From Effrenium voratum (Eukaryota > Sar > Dinophyceae > Suessiales > Symbiodiniaceae), in contig CAUJNA010001591.1 in NCBI GenBank assembly GCA_963377175.1, positions 190,001 through 254,000 of the forward strand: DNA of 64,000 nucleotides, in the 5' to 3' direction. The notes under the pieces are model-generated. The model was not told where the DNA came from, ran no database searches, and saw only the letters and a program-made list of their open reading frames with translations. A program made the translations under genes and the position numbers. Of the stretch, positions 35,601-39,594 are shown piece by piece (the first letter of the stretch is position 1; every line of letters starts with the position of its first letter).

Positions 35601-35770
35601 CAACAGACAAGCAGGGGTCCAGCTCCCGTGTTTTTTTGTTAAGGACTAAGCAACAAGTTGGGCGACGTTGGTCGCTCGTGTGGGGGAGCTTCTCTAGTCA
35701 AGCTCACCGCATTTGCTGCGCCCTCCACTTGCAGGAGCTTCAAGAGCAAGGAATCTCGTGCCCTTCGCAG
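258..35770 (+). CDS. Multi-exon PPR protein gene (5' end outside window)
   Basis: PPR proteins are helical-repeat RNA-binding proteins that usually act on organelle transcripts; that role is inferred from the family. The exons listed separately join into a continuous chain of roughly ten 35-residue PPR motifs, with hallmark strings such as [77 protein letters not shown] and [14 protein letters not shown]. Exon order follows protein order, all on the + strand. Core exons run to 30,599; exons at 31,881, 34,219 and 35,735 are a probable C-terminal extension. Sixteen of 18 core donors are GC, two are GT, and every acceptor is AG followed by G. About seven or more residues are missing between the exons ending at 3,052 and starting at 4,754, so one very short exon was probably not found. 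The first exon, promoter and target peptide lie upstream. The boundaries are mine, chosen for frame and repeat spacing, without RNA support. Confidence 0.85.
672..727. repeat. F7 inverted-repeat element, compact 56-bp form
   Basis: ACTGTGGATGGTTGCGAAAA faces GATTTCGTCCATACACAGT. It is almost a bare pair of inverted ends. Confidence 0.78.
1161..1220. repeat. F2 element, right-half fragment
   Basis: F2 copies run from CTTGGTGGCTCCCAGCC through CTTTTTAGTGTTTAGTGG and GAATTTAACCCAC to AGCGGGGCATCTGAGGG and CAGCCCAG. This fragment has only the part from GGATGTCCGAA to the end. Confidence 0.6.
1248..1310 (+). CDS. PPR gene exon 2 in window (21 aa)
   Basis: It encodes [20 protein letters not shown] plus [12 protein letters not shown] is a clear PPR helix A. 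The acceptor is CAG and the donor GC (GCCGCT). It continues exon 1 in phase 0. Confidence 0.8.
1376..1503. repeat. Local 55-bp tandem duplication, 73-bp period
   Basis: Two copies (1,376-1,431 and 1,449-1,503) share GCAAACCAATTGCCA and GGGTCTGGTCTGTTTTTG. They lie in the second PPR intron of the window. Confidence 0.8.
2447..2521 (+). CDS. PPR gene exon 3 in window (25 aa)
   Basis: It encodes [18 protein letters not shown] followed by TLGCMVE, the end of one PPR motif and the start of the next. The acceptor is GAG and the donor GC (GCGCTA). A G-rich inverted repeat begins about ten bases after the donor. Confidence 0.78.
2531..2684. repeat. G-rich inverted repeat with G-quadruplex potential
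   Basis: The left arm holds GGGG/GGG runs (2,544-2,578) followed by AGCCCAAACAA. The right arm starts TTGTTTGGGCT (2,633) and continues into CCCTCCCC runs to about 2,665. Outer arms ATCATGG and CCATGAT extend the symmetry. It starts about ten bases after the GC donor at 2,522. Confidence 0.8.
3005..3052 (+). CDS. PPR gene exon 4 in window (16 aa)
   Basis: It encodes [16 protein letters not shown], which completes the motif begun in the previous exon (TLGCMVE + ALV). The acceptor is CAG and the donor GC (GCGCTC). Confidence 0.75.
3833..3963. repeat. F2 element, copy 1
   Basis: This is a full-length F2 copy in the intron between 3,052 and 4,754. The ends form only a weak, imperfect inverted repeat (GGCTCCCAG against GCTGCCCTCAG). 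Confidence 0.82.
4362..4462. repeat. F6 inverted-repeat element, copy 1
   Basis: The ends are CTTCCATTTGCTT and AATCAAATGGAAG. The inside has TTTTCCCCTGTTGGTTTTAA, GAATCTATGACTACTGGA and CCAGGGGGC. Confidence 0.85.
4646..4747. repeat. F8 inverted-repeat element, copy 1
   Basis: The left end CTCACTTCCTGAG and a degraded right end CTCAGCCAGTGAG enclose GGGAAGACCATTTTAGTGGT. Six bases separate it from the PPR exon at 4,754, so it may supply part of that splice acceptor region. Confidence 0.8.
4754..4822 (+). CDS. PPR gene exon 5 in window (23 aa)
   Basis: It encodes [20 protein letters not shown] followed by HDK. The acceptor is GAG and the donor GC (GCGCGC). The F8 inverted-repeat element at 4646-4747 ends six bases before the exon. 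About seven residues of PPR sequence expected before DLVNT were not found. Confidence 0.85.
5267..5309. repeat. AT/GT microsatellite
   Basis: Two AT runs separated by GTGTGTATG. Confidence 0.92.
5847..5977. repeat. F5 inverted-repeat element, copy 1
   Basis: F5 ends are CTAGGGGTTGATTCCCCATT and AAGAATGG..CCCCTAG. The inside has AACCATCGTTCTTTTCC, TTCTAGAAAG and GGATCCCTGGAAAGAATGG. No coding capacity. Confidence 0.85.
6004..6118. repeat. F4 inverted-repeat element, copy 1
   Basis: F4 ends are GGCTGTGGGTCAAAACC and TTTTGACCCATGGCC. The inside has GGTACCATTTTGGGGTAGG, a CCCATTTTAGTCTATTTTAG block and GGATTGGGATGTTCACTGGG. No coding capacity. Confidence 0.86.
6168..6194 (+). CDS. PPR gene microexon, 27 nt
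   Basis: It encodes VVAIYKEMK, helix B of a PPR motif. It joins HDK of the preceding exon and ERGIACNT of the next in phase 0. The acceptor is CAG and the donor GC (GCCGGG). Confidence 0.75.
6682..6739 (+). CDS. PPR gene exon, 58 nt
   Basis: It encodes [19 protein letters not shown] and the first base of an Arg codon. It ends at a GC donor (GCCGGG), and the split codon is completed by the exon at 7031. It is a strong PPR helix A match. Confidence 0.82.
6790..6915. repeat. F2 element, copy 2
   Basis: Full-length copy, about 50 bases after the PPR exon ending at 6,739. Confidence 0.82.
7031..7068 (+). CDS. PPR gene exon, 38 nt
   Basis: It completes the split Arg codon and encodes [12 protein letters not shown], the helix B that should follow NALAR. 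The acceptor is GAG. The donor is GT (GTGGGA), one of only two GT donors among the core exons. Confidence 0.75.
8642..8666. repeat. CA microsatellite
   Basis: About eleven CA units in the PPR intron after 7,068. Confidence 0.93.
8879..8992. repeat. F1 inverted-repeat element, copy 1
   Basis: F1 consensus ends are CTAGGTCCCCCAGTAG and CTACTGGAGGACCTAG, inverted repeats matching at 15 of 16 bases. The inside has TTTTTTGGGGGAGGG, CCCCTACTAAAATAGACTAC, AGAAAAAAGG and TACCCTTATTCTAACC. The ends include GT after AG at the left and AG at the right, so a copy could in principle be spliced out. No protein is encoded. This copy has both ends and lies in the PPR intron after 7,068. Confidence 0.88.
9159..9221 (+). 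CDS. PPR gene exon (21 aa)
   Basis: It encodes [20 protein letters not shown] plus [12 protein letters not shown] is a textbook PPR helix A. The acceptor is CAG and the donor GC (GCTGGG). Confidence 0.88.
9222..12277 (+). other. PPR intron, 3.1 kb
   Basis: It is dominated by the strand-switching minisatellite (9,886-11,200). The flanks have no recognised gene. Confidence 0.5.
9886..11200. repeat. Strand-switching minisatellite region
   Basis: From 9,886 to about 10,430 the + strand repeats variants of CCCCTAGTATTCC at 12-20 bp spacing. From about 10,470 to 11,200 the reverse complement (GGAATACTAGGGG) is repeated instead. The switch lies around 10,425-10,470. No coding signal. Confidence 0.85.
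12278..12301 (+). CDS. PPR gene microexon, 24 nt
   Basis: It encodes GYCMAGDV, the link expected between STIVK and DKGFALL in this motif. It follows a TAG acceptor and ends at a GT donor (GTCTGG). The short length alone would be weak evidence, but the residues, phase and order all fit. Confidence 0.7.
13066..13125 (+). CDS. PPR gene exon (20 aa)
   Basis: It encodes [23 protein letters not shown] helix B and the linker to the next motif. The acceptor is CAG and the donor GC (GCGCGT). Confidence 0.88.
13240..13339. repeat. F1 element, copy 2 (left end degraded)
   Basis: The core AATAGACTACCG and TACCCTTATTCTAACC are present, and the right end reads CTACGGGAGGAGCTAG. The left inverted repeat is mostly lost. 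Confidence 0.8.
14144..14164 (+). CDS. PPR gene microexon, 21 nt
   Basis: It encodes only VLYNSLL. It joins KPDE before and DGCAKQ after, giving the standard PPR string PDEVLYNSLLDGCAK in phase 0. The acceptor is CAG and the donor GC (GCCCTT). Confidence 0.75.
14245..14298. repeat. TTCA/TTCG microsatellite
   Basis: ATTCATTC and GTTCGTTC tetranucleotide units in the PPR intron after 14,164. Confidence 0.9.
15610..15678 (+). CDS. PPR gene exon (23 aa)
   Basis: It encodes [20 protein letters not shown] followed by DQG. It has complete helix B features. The acceptor is GAG and the donor GC (GCCCGG). Confidence 0.88.
15753..15891. repeat. F2 element, copy 3
   Basis: Full-length copy in the intron after 15,678, with a short insertion before the final AGCCCAG. 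Confidence 0.82.
16571..16634. repeat. F5 element, half copy
   Basis: It holds GTAGGGGTACCTTCCCTTT, TTCTTTCTAGAAAGCC and CAGAACCCAGGGA only. Confidence 0.65.
16879..16926. repeat. Interstitial telomere-like repeat (CCCTAAA type)
   Basis: Five to six degenerate CCCTAAA or CCCAAAC units occur in a row. TTTAGGG is the telomere repeat reported for dinoflagellates. Confidence 0.75.
17044..17147. repeat. F3 inverted-repeat element, copy 1
   Basis: F3 ends are GGTTGTTGTTGGGAAAAC and TTCCAACGTCAACC, which are inverted repeats. The inside reads TTTGCTTATTGTGGTTTAG, an AACTGCTAAA block and TTTTTTGCTCCCC. No coding capacity. Confidence 0.84.
17611..17666 (+). CDS. PPR gene exon before the DIRS insertion, 56 nt
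   Basis: It encodes [18 protein letters not shown] plus two bases of an Arg codon. It ends at a GC donor (GCACGC). The codon is completed at 28,298, across an intron of 10.6 kb that holds the DIRS element. Confidence 0.87.
18035..18248. repeat. Left copy of 214-bp duplication flanking the DIRS element
   Basis: This is direct-repeat partner of 27,882-28,095. The two copies align without gaps and differ at one base (A at 18,168, C at 28,015). The copy ends exactly where repeat A1 begins. Confidence 0.95.
18249..18360 (+). repeat. DIRS split direct repeat A1
   Basis: These 112 bp are identical to A2 at 27,596-27,707. They start ATCCTGTATCAGG and end AAATTTTAAC. The repeat contains the 11-bp inverted repeat and the spliced-leader-like sequence described separately. 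Confidence 0.95.
18305..18343. other. 11-bp inverted repeat around a spliced-leader-like core in A1
   Basis: The arms are TTGGATCATGC and GCATGATCCAA, perfect over 11 bp, with a 17-base spacer. Bases 18,319-18,333 read GCCTTTTGGCTCAAG, which is the 3' end of the dinoflagellate spliced leader (GCCATTTTGGCTCAAG) minus one A. Possible roles are a recombinase core site, an RNA hairpin or a captured spliced leader. Confidence 0.7.
18397..21130 (+). CDS. DIRS ORF1 part 1: tyrosine-recombinase-like protein with Cys-rich fingers
   Basis: The C-terminal half looks like a tyrosine recombinase, the integrase of DIRS elements. The first Arg is in GCLRYKHL (Arg codon 20,092-20,094), the box-II-like SYSWRR is at 20,380-20,397, a Trp is in LGDWQ near 20,455, and the nucleophile-like Tyr is in MPFHYSGG (20,503-20,505). 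Arg-to-Tyr spacing of about 37 residues is normal. The box-II His is replaced. A CCCH-type finger follows (20,851-20,968). An upstream finger, [17 protein letters not shown], is read in another frame at 19,062-19,130, so frameshifts are likely near 18,915, 19,035 and 19,135. Another near 21,090 leads into the phosphatase-like part. I chose the ATG at 18,397 over the one inside A1 at 18,262; either is possible. Confidence 0.78.
21092..22023 (+). CDS. DIRS ORF1 part 2: dual-specificity-phosphatase-like domain
   Basis: The string [20 protein letters not shown] (HC motif at 21,623-21,646) carries the C-x5-R signature of cysteine-dependent phosphatases. It sits after a beta strand and before a helix, as in dual-specificity phosphatases. 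Upstream text such as [18 protein letters not shown] fits the fold's N-terminal part. The frame is shifted relative to the recombinase ORF, with the join in the Pro/Ala-rich linker near 21,040-21,130. The frame closes at 21,931, but a shifted frame continues [20 protein letters not shown] to a stop at 22,023, so a second frameshift near 21,915 is likely. The substrate is unknown: protein, RNA cap or nucleotide are all possible for the superfamily. Confidence 0.72.
22024..22488 (+). other. DIRS spacer between ORF1 and ORF2
   Basis: No convincing coding signal. The spacer is less GC-rich than the ORFs and is a possible promoter or leader region for the Gag-like ORF. I see no clear element in it. 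Confidence 0.5.
22489..23651 (+). CDS. DIRS ORF2: Gag-like protein with C-terminal CCCH finger
   Basis: The start [18 protein letters not shown] is read in one frame, and the rest (from [20 protein letters not shown]) in another, so a frameshift lies near 22,650. The protein is mostly helical and charged, contains KKRKLGEG, a possible nuclear signal near 22,960, and ends with [20 protein letters not shown] and a further Cys/His pair (23,502-23,628). This resembles the finger at the end of the recombinase segment of ORF1. Position before the Pol-like ORF and a nucleic-acid-binding finger suggest a Gag role; this is inference. It ends with a TGA at 23,649-23,651, and the same frame stays open into the next ORF. 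Confidence 0.7.
23736..24362 (+). CDS. DIRS ORF3 part 1: methyltransferase-like domain
   Basis: The start [20 protein letters not shown] (23,742-23,762 core) resembles the SAM-binding motif I of C5-cytosine methyltransferases. [13 protein letters not shown] (23,913-23,951) sits where the catalytic PC motif would be, and ENP (24,126-24,134) matches the position of the ENV motif VI. A methyltransferase domain is a known feature of many DIRS elements, where it is usually of the adenine type; this one looks more cytosine-type. Activity is uncertain because the PC motif reads DC. The frame is the same as the Gag-like ORF, after its TGA. A frameshift near 24,340-24,362 leads into the next segment, where [20 protein letters not shown] continues the domain. 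Confidence 0.62.
24296..27322 (+). CDS. DIRS ORF3 part 2: DUF4326-like, reverse transcriptase and RNase H
   Basis: This is the replication polyprotein. A DUF4326-like segment (24,662-24,890) runs from [20 protein letters not shown] to [19 protein letters not shown]. The reverse transcriptase follows: fingers with [12 protein letters not shown] (near 25,919), motif A in [14 protein letters not shown] (near 26,091), motif B in [17 protein letters not shown] (near 26,217), and the catalytic YFDD at 26,315-26,326. GTFLGLDFD (near 26,449) is the motif D/E region. The RNase H part has Asp in AASDAALEA (near 26,804), Glu in [11 protein letters not shown] (near 26,959), Asp in WFIDNIASL (near 27,033) and Asp in [10 protein letters not shown] (near 27,181). 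This pattern is typical of DIRS Pol proteins. The stop is TGA at 27,320-27,322. The true N-terminus is the methyltransferase segment in another frame. Confidence 0.9.
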   Translation: MPPSACSLGVGSLGGHPGRHQFPSKEEAEYSATLAFAIAVSVSWWAVREGHARLHVPRMPPLEACGRRQHWLDIDPRAMRSWAMTPLAITLGLPPLHPEKRARLLTVVRVADVLADGKLPPDVVYVGQGHHSHRVPRSQWASPFVQGHTCTTDDWLPLYVDFVLANLQAELPALPGKRLACDCGPDGVCEADALAGMVFDATHPDAEASLPRVTGRRHRQARGSVVRAATIMGSLRGSDALQSMSLWFPQEDVILAFRKLYPAEWFQSFQWPMLEDLLNKEPFTCYLDWRQSRGMEWDGPLGPPSSSNASRRRQRLAEGKQHGAYNHKASIPPLVGYGLEPDAHFAASLQWTHTATPLEVPPTLDDDLWYAASMVMENHDLKSRRQASIGAIKELKRRWAPVSKHLVAFQSEAIRGVTSKRDLGLLGLFVVLMQWGDFALPHGFIKGLPAVGYAPHYGVFPHQPVEAIAHSEVLAGWEEHNAATIAGVRPGSTDSFVLEQSTKDHKDRFCTPPMNLSQLKRYAKGDPYRLIPRCVITQASGKQRLIDDAARGGQSASSRDANKLVLCTPLRPALHVQAAAACLQECTWERFAQQGQWTGAGDDWPNAYRHCPMSRQEALACVVVWYHQEWQEPAFQVYHALLFGLPLAVTSFNRYSRMAEAMGRRFLAIMVSMYFDDSHITDRAVHGPSAQWSFGALNDLLGTPFAEEKRQGAADVGTFLGLDFDLSEVHTHGRARFWVRERLEQKVLTFMREARKSGKFTPGQAAKLYGMVNFLEHGLFGRIGLGEIQALKEHQYGGSSRANASLLAAFDVLEAIISMRPRRELMVLPMDVPRVVAASDAALEAPRQGSGGYHLVFQDGGVQIREAFVAIIPTQTYDMWGPGDHKIAQLELFMVVHALTARPDQFRGRRGVWFIDNIASLMCLIRGRSDNPDLAKMATYIQCLLFALRASLYWEYIPSKSNWADAISRLGPSDPWYRANHFKLNFSLFPPALLRLPYRAVITFAEFL
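27367..27421 (+). repeat. DIRS split direct repeat B1
   Basis: These 55 bp are identical to B2 at 27,832-27,886. They start 45 bp after the stop codon of the reverse transcriptase ORF. A small hairpin, CCTGC-TTGAT-GCAGG, lies inside. Confidence 0.93.
27422..27595 (+). other. DIRS 3' noncoding region between B1 and A2
   Basis: The element's 3' noncoding region starts after the ORF3 stop at 27,322. Outside the split repeats (27,422-27,595 and 27,708-27,831) I see no genes and no poly-A tract. Confidence 0.6.
27596..27707 (+). repeat. DIRS split direct repeat A2
   Basis: This is the internal partner of A1, with 112 of 112 bases identical. It lies between B1 and B2 as expected for PAT-type elements. 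Confidence 0.95.
27652..27690. other. Same inverted repeat and spliced-leader-like core in A2
   Basis: This is the identical copy within A2; the core is at 27,666-27,680. Confidence 0.7.
27832..27886 (+). repeat. DIRS split direct repeat B2 (3' terminus)
   Basis: This is the terminal partner of B1 and marks the 3' end of the element, next to the right copy of the 214-bp flanking duplication. Confidence 0.93.
27882..28095. repeat. Right copy of 214-bp duplication flanking the DIRS element
   Basis: It starts at the end of repeat B2, overlapping its last five bases (AACCC). The flank then continues into unique intron sequence with CA repeats toward the PPR exon at 28,298. Confidence 0.95.
28298..28367 (+). 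CDS. PPR gene exon after the DIRS insertion, 70 nt
   Basis: It completes the split Arg codon and encodes [20 protein letters not shown] then NIQ. With the exon at 17,611 the total is 126 nt, an exact number of codons. The acceptor is CAG and the donor GC (GCGAGA). Confidence 0.87.
28744..28815 (+). CDS. PPR gene exon (24 aa)
   Basis: It encodes [20 protein letters not shown] then LHDQ. The acceptor is CAG and the donor GC (GCGCGT). Confidence 0.88.
29168..29191. repeat. AT microsatellite
   Basis: About twelve TA units in the PPR intron after 28,815. Confidence 0.92.
29398..29442 (+). CDS. PPR gene exon (15 aa)
   Basis: It encodes [15 protein letters not shown], the end of one PPR motif and the start of another. 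The acceptor is CAG and the donor GC (GCCCGG). Confidence 0.82.
30379..30474. repeat. GGTT microsatellite with GGCT core
   Basis: About 24 tetranucleotide units, with a run of four GGCT units in the middle. It ends 48 bases before the PPR exon at 30,523. Confidence 0.95.
30523..30599 (+). CDS. PPR gene exon, 77 nt
   Basis: It encodes [20 protein letters not shown] then CAFHL and two bases of a Pro codon. It follows GAG, just after the GGTT microsatellite at 30,379-30,474, and ends at a GC donor (GCTGGG). Confidence 0.83.
30999..31127. repeat. F5 element, copy 2 (opposite orientation)
   Basis: Full copy, reversed relative to copy 1: it ends GGAATCAACTCCTAG. Confidence 0.85.
31273..31386. repeat. 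F1 element, copy 3 (right end truncated)
   Basis: The left end CTAGGTCCCCCAGCTAG is intact. The right end stops at CTACTGGAGGACC, without the final TAG. Confidence 0.85.
31881..31920 (+). CDS. Probable PPR gene exon, 40 nt
   Basis: One base completes the Pro codon left open at 30,599, and then [13 protein letters not shown] follows. The acceptor is CAG and the donor GT (GTGGGG). The fit rests on phase and position only; the residues are not a PPR signature. Confidence 0.5.
32980..33080. repeat. Polypyrimidine CTTT/CCTT microsatellite
   Basis: About 100 bases of pure C/T on the + strand with mirror-like order, capable in principle of triplex DNA. The Lys/Arg/Glu-rich minus-strand ORF here is a by-product. 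Confidence 0.95.
33262..33350 (-). other. tRNA-like pol III promoter remnant, possible SINE head
   Basis: On the minus strand GGTTCAAATCC (33,283-33,293) matches the tRNA B box exactly inside a GGGG..CCCC stem. An A-box-like TGGTTTGGTGGTTAAGG lies at the expected distance upstream. The acceptor and anticodon stems do not fold properly, so this is not a working tRNA gene as read. Confidence 0.35.
34041..34174. repeat. F7 element, copy 2
   Basis: It runs from ACTGTGGATGGACGAACTCC to GCAACCATCGACGGT and holds CTGATGATTCCCC and GGTGTCCATGTGGTGCGAA. It lies 44 bases before the exon-like piece at 34,219. Confidence 0.83.
34219..34254 (+). CDS. Possible PPR gene exon, 36 nt
   Basis: It encodes [12 protein letters not shown] between a CAG acceptor and a GC donor (GCCTTG), like the core exons. 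It lies right after the F7 element at 34,041-34,174. The assignment rests on splice signals and position. Confidence 0.4.
34255..35734 (+). other. Intron-like sequence with F8
   Basis: It holds F8 copy 2 and a G-run near 34,578. Nothing else is recognised. Confidence 0.45.
34646..34741. repeat. F8 element, copy 2, with TAGG target duplication
   Basis: CTCACTGCTTCCTGGAC faces CTCAGGAAGTGAG, with the shared GGGAAGACCATTATAGTGGT core. TAGG flanks both sides. Confidence 0.87.
35735..35770 (+). CDS. Possible PPR gene exon, 36 nt
   Basis: It encodes [12 protein letters not shown] between a GCAG acceptor and a GC donor (GCCCTC). It could follow the exon at 34,219 in the C-terminal region. The homology is weak. 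Confidence 0.4.
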
Positions 35771-35824
35771 GCCCTCGTTGCTGTGGGATGGGTGGAGCAT
35801 CCCAGACCTCCAGTGATCATTCAA

Positions 35825-35948
35825 CTAGGTCCCCCAGCCAGGTGCCCCTTCTCACCCCTTTTTTGGTTGGGAGGGGAAACCCTATTAAAACAGACTACAG
35901 AAAAAAGAAACGGTACCCTTATTCTAACCTCTCTACTGGAGGGCCTAG
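35825..35948. repeat. F1 element, copy 4, with 4-bp target duplication
   Basis: Both ends are present and TCAA flanks the copy on each side. It lies 54 bp after the exon-like piece at 35,735-35,770. Confidence 0.88.
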
Positions 35949-36984
35949 TCAAGTTGTTTGCTTGTTTCTTCTTTTTAGGGCAAGCAAACGCCCCTTTCGA
36001 ATCAACTGTCACCCAAAAACCGTGTTGTCATTTTAAGTCCTTTCCCTGGGCTTCCCTTCTGCATTACTCTTTGCCCTGATTAACCACTAGTACCAAGGGA
36101 GCCACAAGACAAAAGGGCACTCGACTCCTTCCCTGCCTGATCCCTGGTACCTACCATACGCTTCTGTTATGCCTACTGCAATTCAAGCTGTTCTTCCTTC
36201 ATTATTTTGTGAGAACGGGATAATTCATGTTCGCAATAACGAAGGAATCTGCAGGATGGGCTTTGAGAAATAGCATCTGGAAGACTCAGGTATTTGCCTT
36301 GCGCTCGTTCGATCTCGCAGCCGGGATGTGATGTCCGAAGGTGCAAGCAAGTCGCCGGTTGGAGCCGTTGGAGCCAACTGAATTGTCCTCTTCCACTTTT
36401 TGCCAATTCAATTTGACCCCTCCCGTATGTGCCCAAGGGGTGCCTGAACTCGAAGGCTCCCTTGGTGCTTGTTACCTTTCAACCCGTCTAAAAGCATCAA
36501 AATGGGCAAAGCCAAAATGGGCAAAGCCAGCAGACGGTGTTTTTTCTCGCAGTTTCCTTTTCACAATGATGAGAGGAGTGAGAGGAGTACAATCAAGAAG
36601 AATCATACACACAAATTGACGTAGGCATCCGGGTAAATGAGAAGATGCCGCAGACATTGACCTAGACATCCGATCCTGCGAGTCCAGACAAAATCATCCT
36701 GATGCAGGCCAAGGCCTTGCCCGGCCTTAGCAGGAGTACGTTCCTCATTGGGGGCATGATTTTTCTTTTGGGACCCTCCGGTGAACATCATGTAGGTGGG
36801 GAGTTTATATCCACCAACCACTTTCTGCAGGTTCCTTATTTCAGTTCATGGCCATGGAGTTCTGCTTTGAAAACCAGTCACAAGGGAACACAGCTGGCTT
36901 ATGAAGCGAGTCCCTAGCCCTTTTGGGCATTTTGCTTGGATGTGAGGACTTCAACTTTTTGCCTACTGATGGGTTTTTCCATGA

Positions 36985-37035
36985 AACCACTAACAGTTAA
37001 ACTTTTAGCAGGAGAGCAGAAAGCAACCGAGAACC
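36985..37035. repeat. F2 element, fragment
   Basis: It shares CAGTTAAACTTTTAGCAGG with the right part of F2. The rest is not recognisable. Confidence 0.5.
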
Positions 37036-37498
37036 CTTGGCGTCTTGGAGTCAATGGGGGGGGGTCGTCGGAAGGCGTTTCTCCAAAACGTTTCGGGGGG
37101 CCAAACGCGGAGGTCCGCCGCCGGCCGCGCAAGTGAGCGGTCGGAAAACAAATCGACAGACGCCCAAGTGCAACCTGCTTGCCACATCTCTGCGCCGCAG
37201 GAAGAAGCATATTACATAGAGAGATTGGGTCAAGTAAGTGTGTTTACTTAGCATCTTCATATATTGTTTGGTATGTGGTTGATACACTTCTTCGTGCGAT
37301 GGGGCTAAGACCCGATCGCCAGCGGTGATCTTGTGTGGCTGGCAGCAGTTTCTGCTTGATCAAAAGCATCGAGAAACCTGGCGAGGATCTTTGCGCCCGA
37401 TTCTGCCGGAAAATGATGGGGGCTTGGGACCAGGACTTAAACTCATGGAAAATGACAACTACGCTTCCAACGGGATTGTTGTTGGGGGGTTCTATGTT

Positions 37499-37619
37499 TC
37501 TTGGTGGCTCCCAGCCATCCCCTTAGCTTGTTAGCTTTTTAGCTTTTTACTGTTTAGTGGTAGTTTCCATTTACCCCACAACAGTTAAACCTTTAGCGCG
37601 GGATCTGCGGGCAGCCCAG
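37499..37619. repeat. F2 element, copy 4
   Basis: Full-length copy from CTTGGTGGCTCCCAGCC to GCGGGCAGCCCAG. Confidence 0.82.
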
Positions 37620-39566
37620 GTTTGTCATGGCTCACTTGGCAAGAAGCCTAGGTGCCCAGTCCGGTGCATCTTCAAAGGCGTGGGAGTTGGCCTGCAGTGC
37701 TAAGGTAACCCTTTGGCGGTTTGGATCGGTAGTTTGAGGATTTGACCCCGTGGCGTTTGTAGAGGCTCTTGGGATTCCATGATATATGGAGTGAGCCAAC
37801 AATTCCAAGAAGTGGGAACCCGCCCTCATCCAAATGGAAACGGCTTGTTTTTTTTTTTTCCTGGCAGGGAAGATGGTTGAGACCGTTGTTATTGTGAGAA
37901 GCATCCAAACTGTCAGCAAGTGTCGATTTCCTCAAACTCTGAATCTGCGGCCGCTTGACAGATTTGTTTGTTGGGTTTCTCACAGAAACATATCATATCA
38001 TAACACGCAATTGCTATAGTTGTGACATATGACATGTTTTGTGTGTTCGATGTGCAACGTATACCCCCTTCCGACGCCGGAACAAAAACCGAACGGGTGC
38101 TTCTCCGGTTGGTTCAAAGGGAATCCAAAAGCACAACTGCACACTTGAAATGGGTAGCCCGCGAAAAGCCGTGATCATGAAACATGATAGTATGTTCAAA
38201 GTATGCAAACGTGTCCCAAAGCGTCAAAACAGAATGGACGGGAACAAACTTGGAATGAGCCCCTATGCATCTCCGCGTCCCAAGAATGACCTCCCTTGGT
38301 GTGAACGCACTGATTTGCATCTCGCCAAGGTGAACTACATGCAACTTCTACTATACACTCCTTCATTCTGATTCATTCCTACGCGAAATGCCTGAACTAC
38401 AATCTACAATTTCAGGGTAGTTTGGATGCACCACCATCGCTCAACGAGAAACACATGTTTCACCTACGAAAGGTGATCACTTAGACGAAATCATTGAGGT
38501 ATTTGGGCGCCGGAAGAGGTGGGGTGGACTTTGGGCCGTTGCCCGTTTGTCATGAATACCCTATCAACCTGTTGGATTAGAGTTCATTGTAACTGTTTTG
38601 CAAAAGTTATCAGGTGTTGGGTCCACAATGCCGTGGTCAGAATCCATGCTTTTGGTTGTTGCGGCTCGAGTCGTCCCTTCTCGGCTTCATTTTCGGAGGT
38701 TTTGAGCTTCGGCAAGCACCGGGGGCGCCGGGCTCGGCCGAACACGAGCGCACCCATATCTCAGAAGGCGGTAAGGGACCCTCAGGGATCATTTTGGGGT
38801 GACGCGTATGTTTCAAGGGGCCTGGAGACCTTTGTTTGTTGTTTTGGTTTGCTGTTTTGCGAGTTGGGATTGGTTCCGGTTGCTTCAGACTGAGGGCAAA
38901 AGAGAAGGAAACTCACTTCGGATCCACCATTTGGAGAACCCATACGCCACGGAGACCCAACTAGTGGTTTCATTAAGTTATATCCAGATTTACGAAGGGG
39001 ATACTACGTAGTTGGGGGCCAGGAGAGACAAGTGGTTTTCAATCAGGTTCCGAGCACCTTGTGAACGGCTTCCCCTTCCCAACAAAAAATCAAGAGGCCA
39101 TTGCAATTTGTCTTGCCATGTTACTAAGGGCTTACCCACTTCTCTTAAACAAGCATAAGCAAGCGACAGATCAAAGCTCGCTCAAGGCTCTTCACCTCTA
39201 AAGGGCCCAGGTATGAAGATACTTTAGCCCCTTTGACAAGCCATTTGCAAATCCAGAAAGGGTACTTAGACCCTTTAGGTACAGCATTGCTTGGTATTTG
39301 GGGCTGACTGGACGATGGCATGGGATCTAACCTTCGCGAAGATGTTTGGTTCGGGCAACCTTGTACAGCATGTTTTTCTGAGATAAACAGTAGCTGAACA
39401 ATCAGTTTGTTCGATCTGCTTTTGGATCTTTGTAGTCAAGGCAACCTGGCCCTTAGGCACTTGAGGCACCTTGTACTTCAGCTGAGATGGGCTGCTGCAC
39501 CCGAGGCTATCTGGACTTTCCATTAGTCTTCCCAAAGGTTGACCTTTCATTCCCAAATTATCCCAA

Positions 39567-39594
39567 ATTATTATTATTATTATTATTATTATTT
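39567..39594. repeat. ATT microsatellite
   Basis: Nine to ten ATT units. Confidence 0.93.
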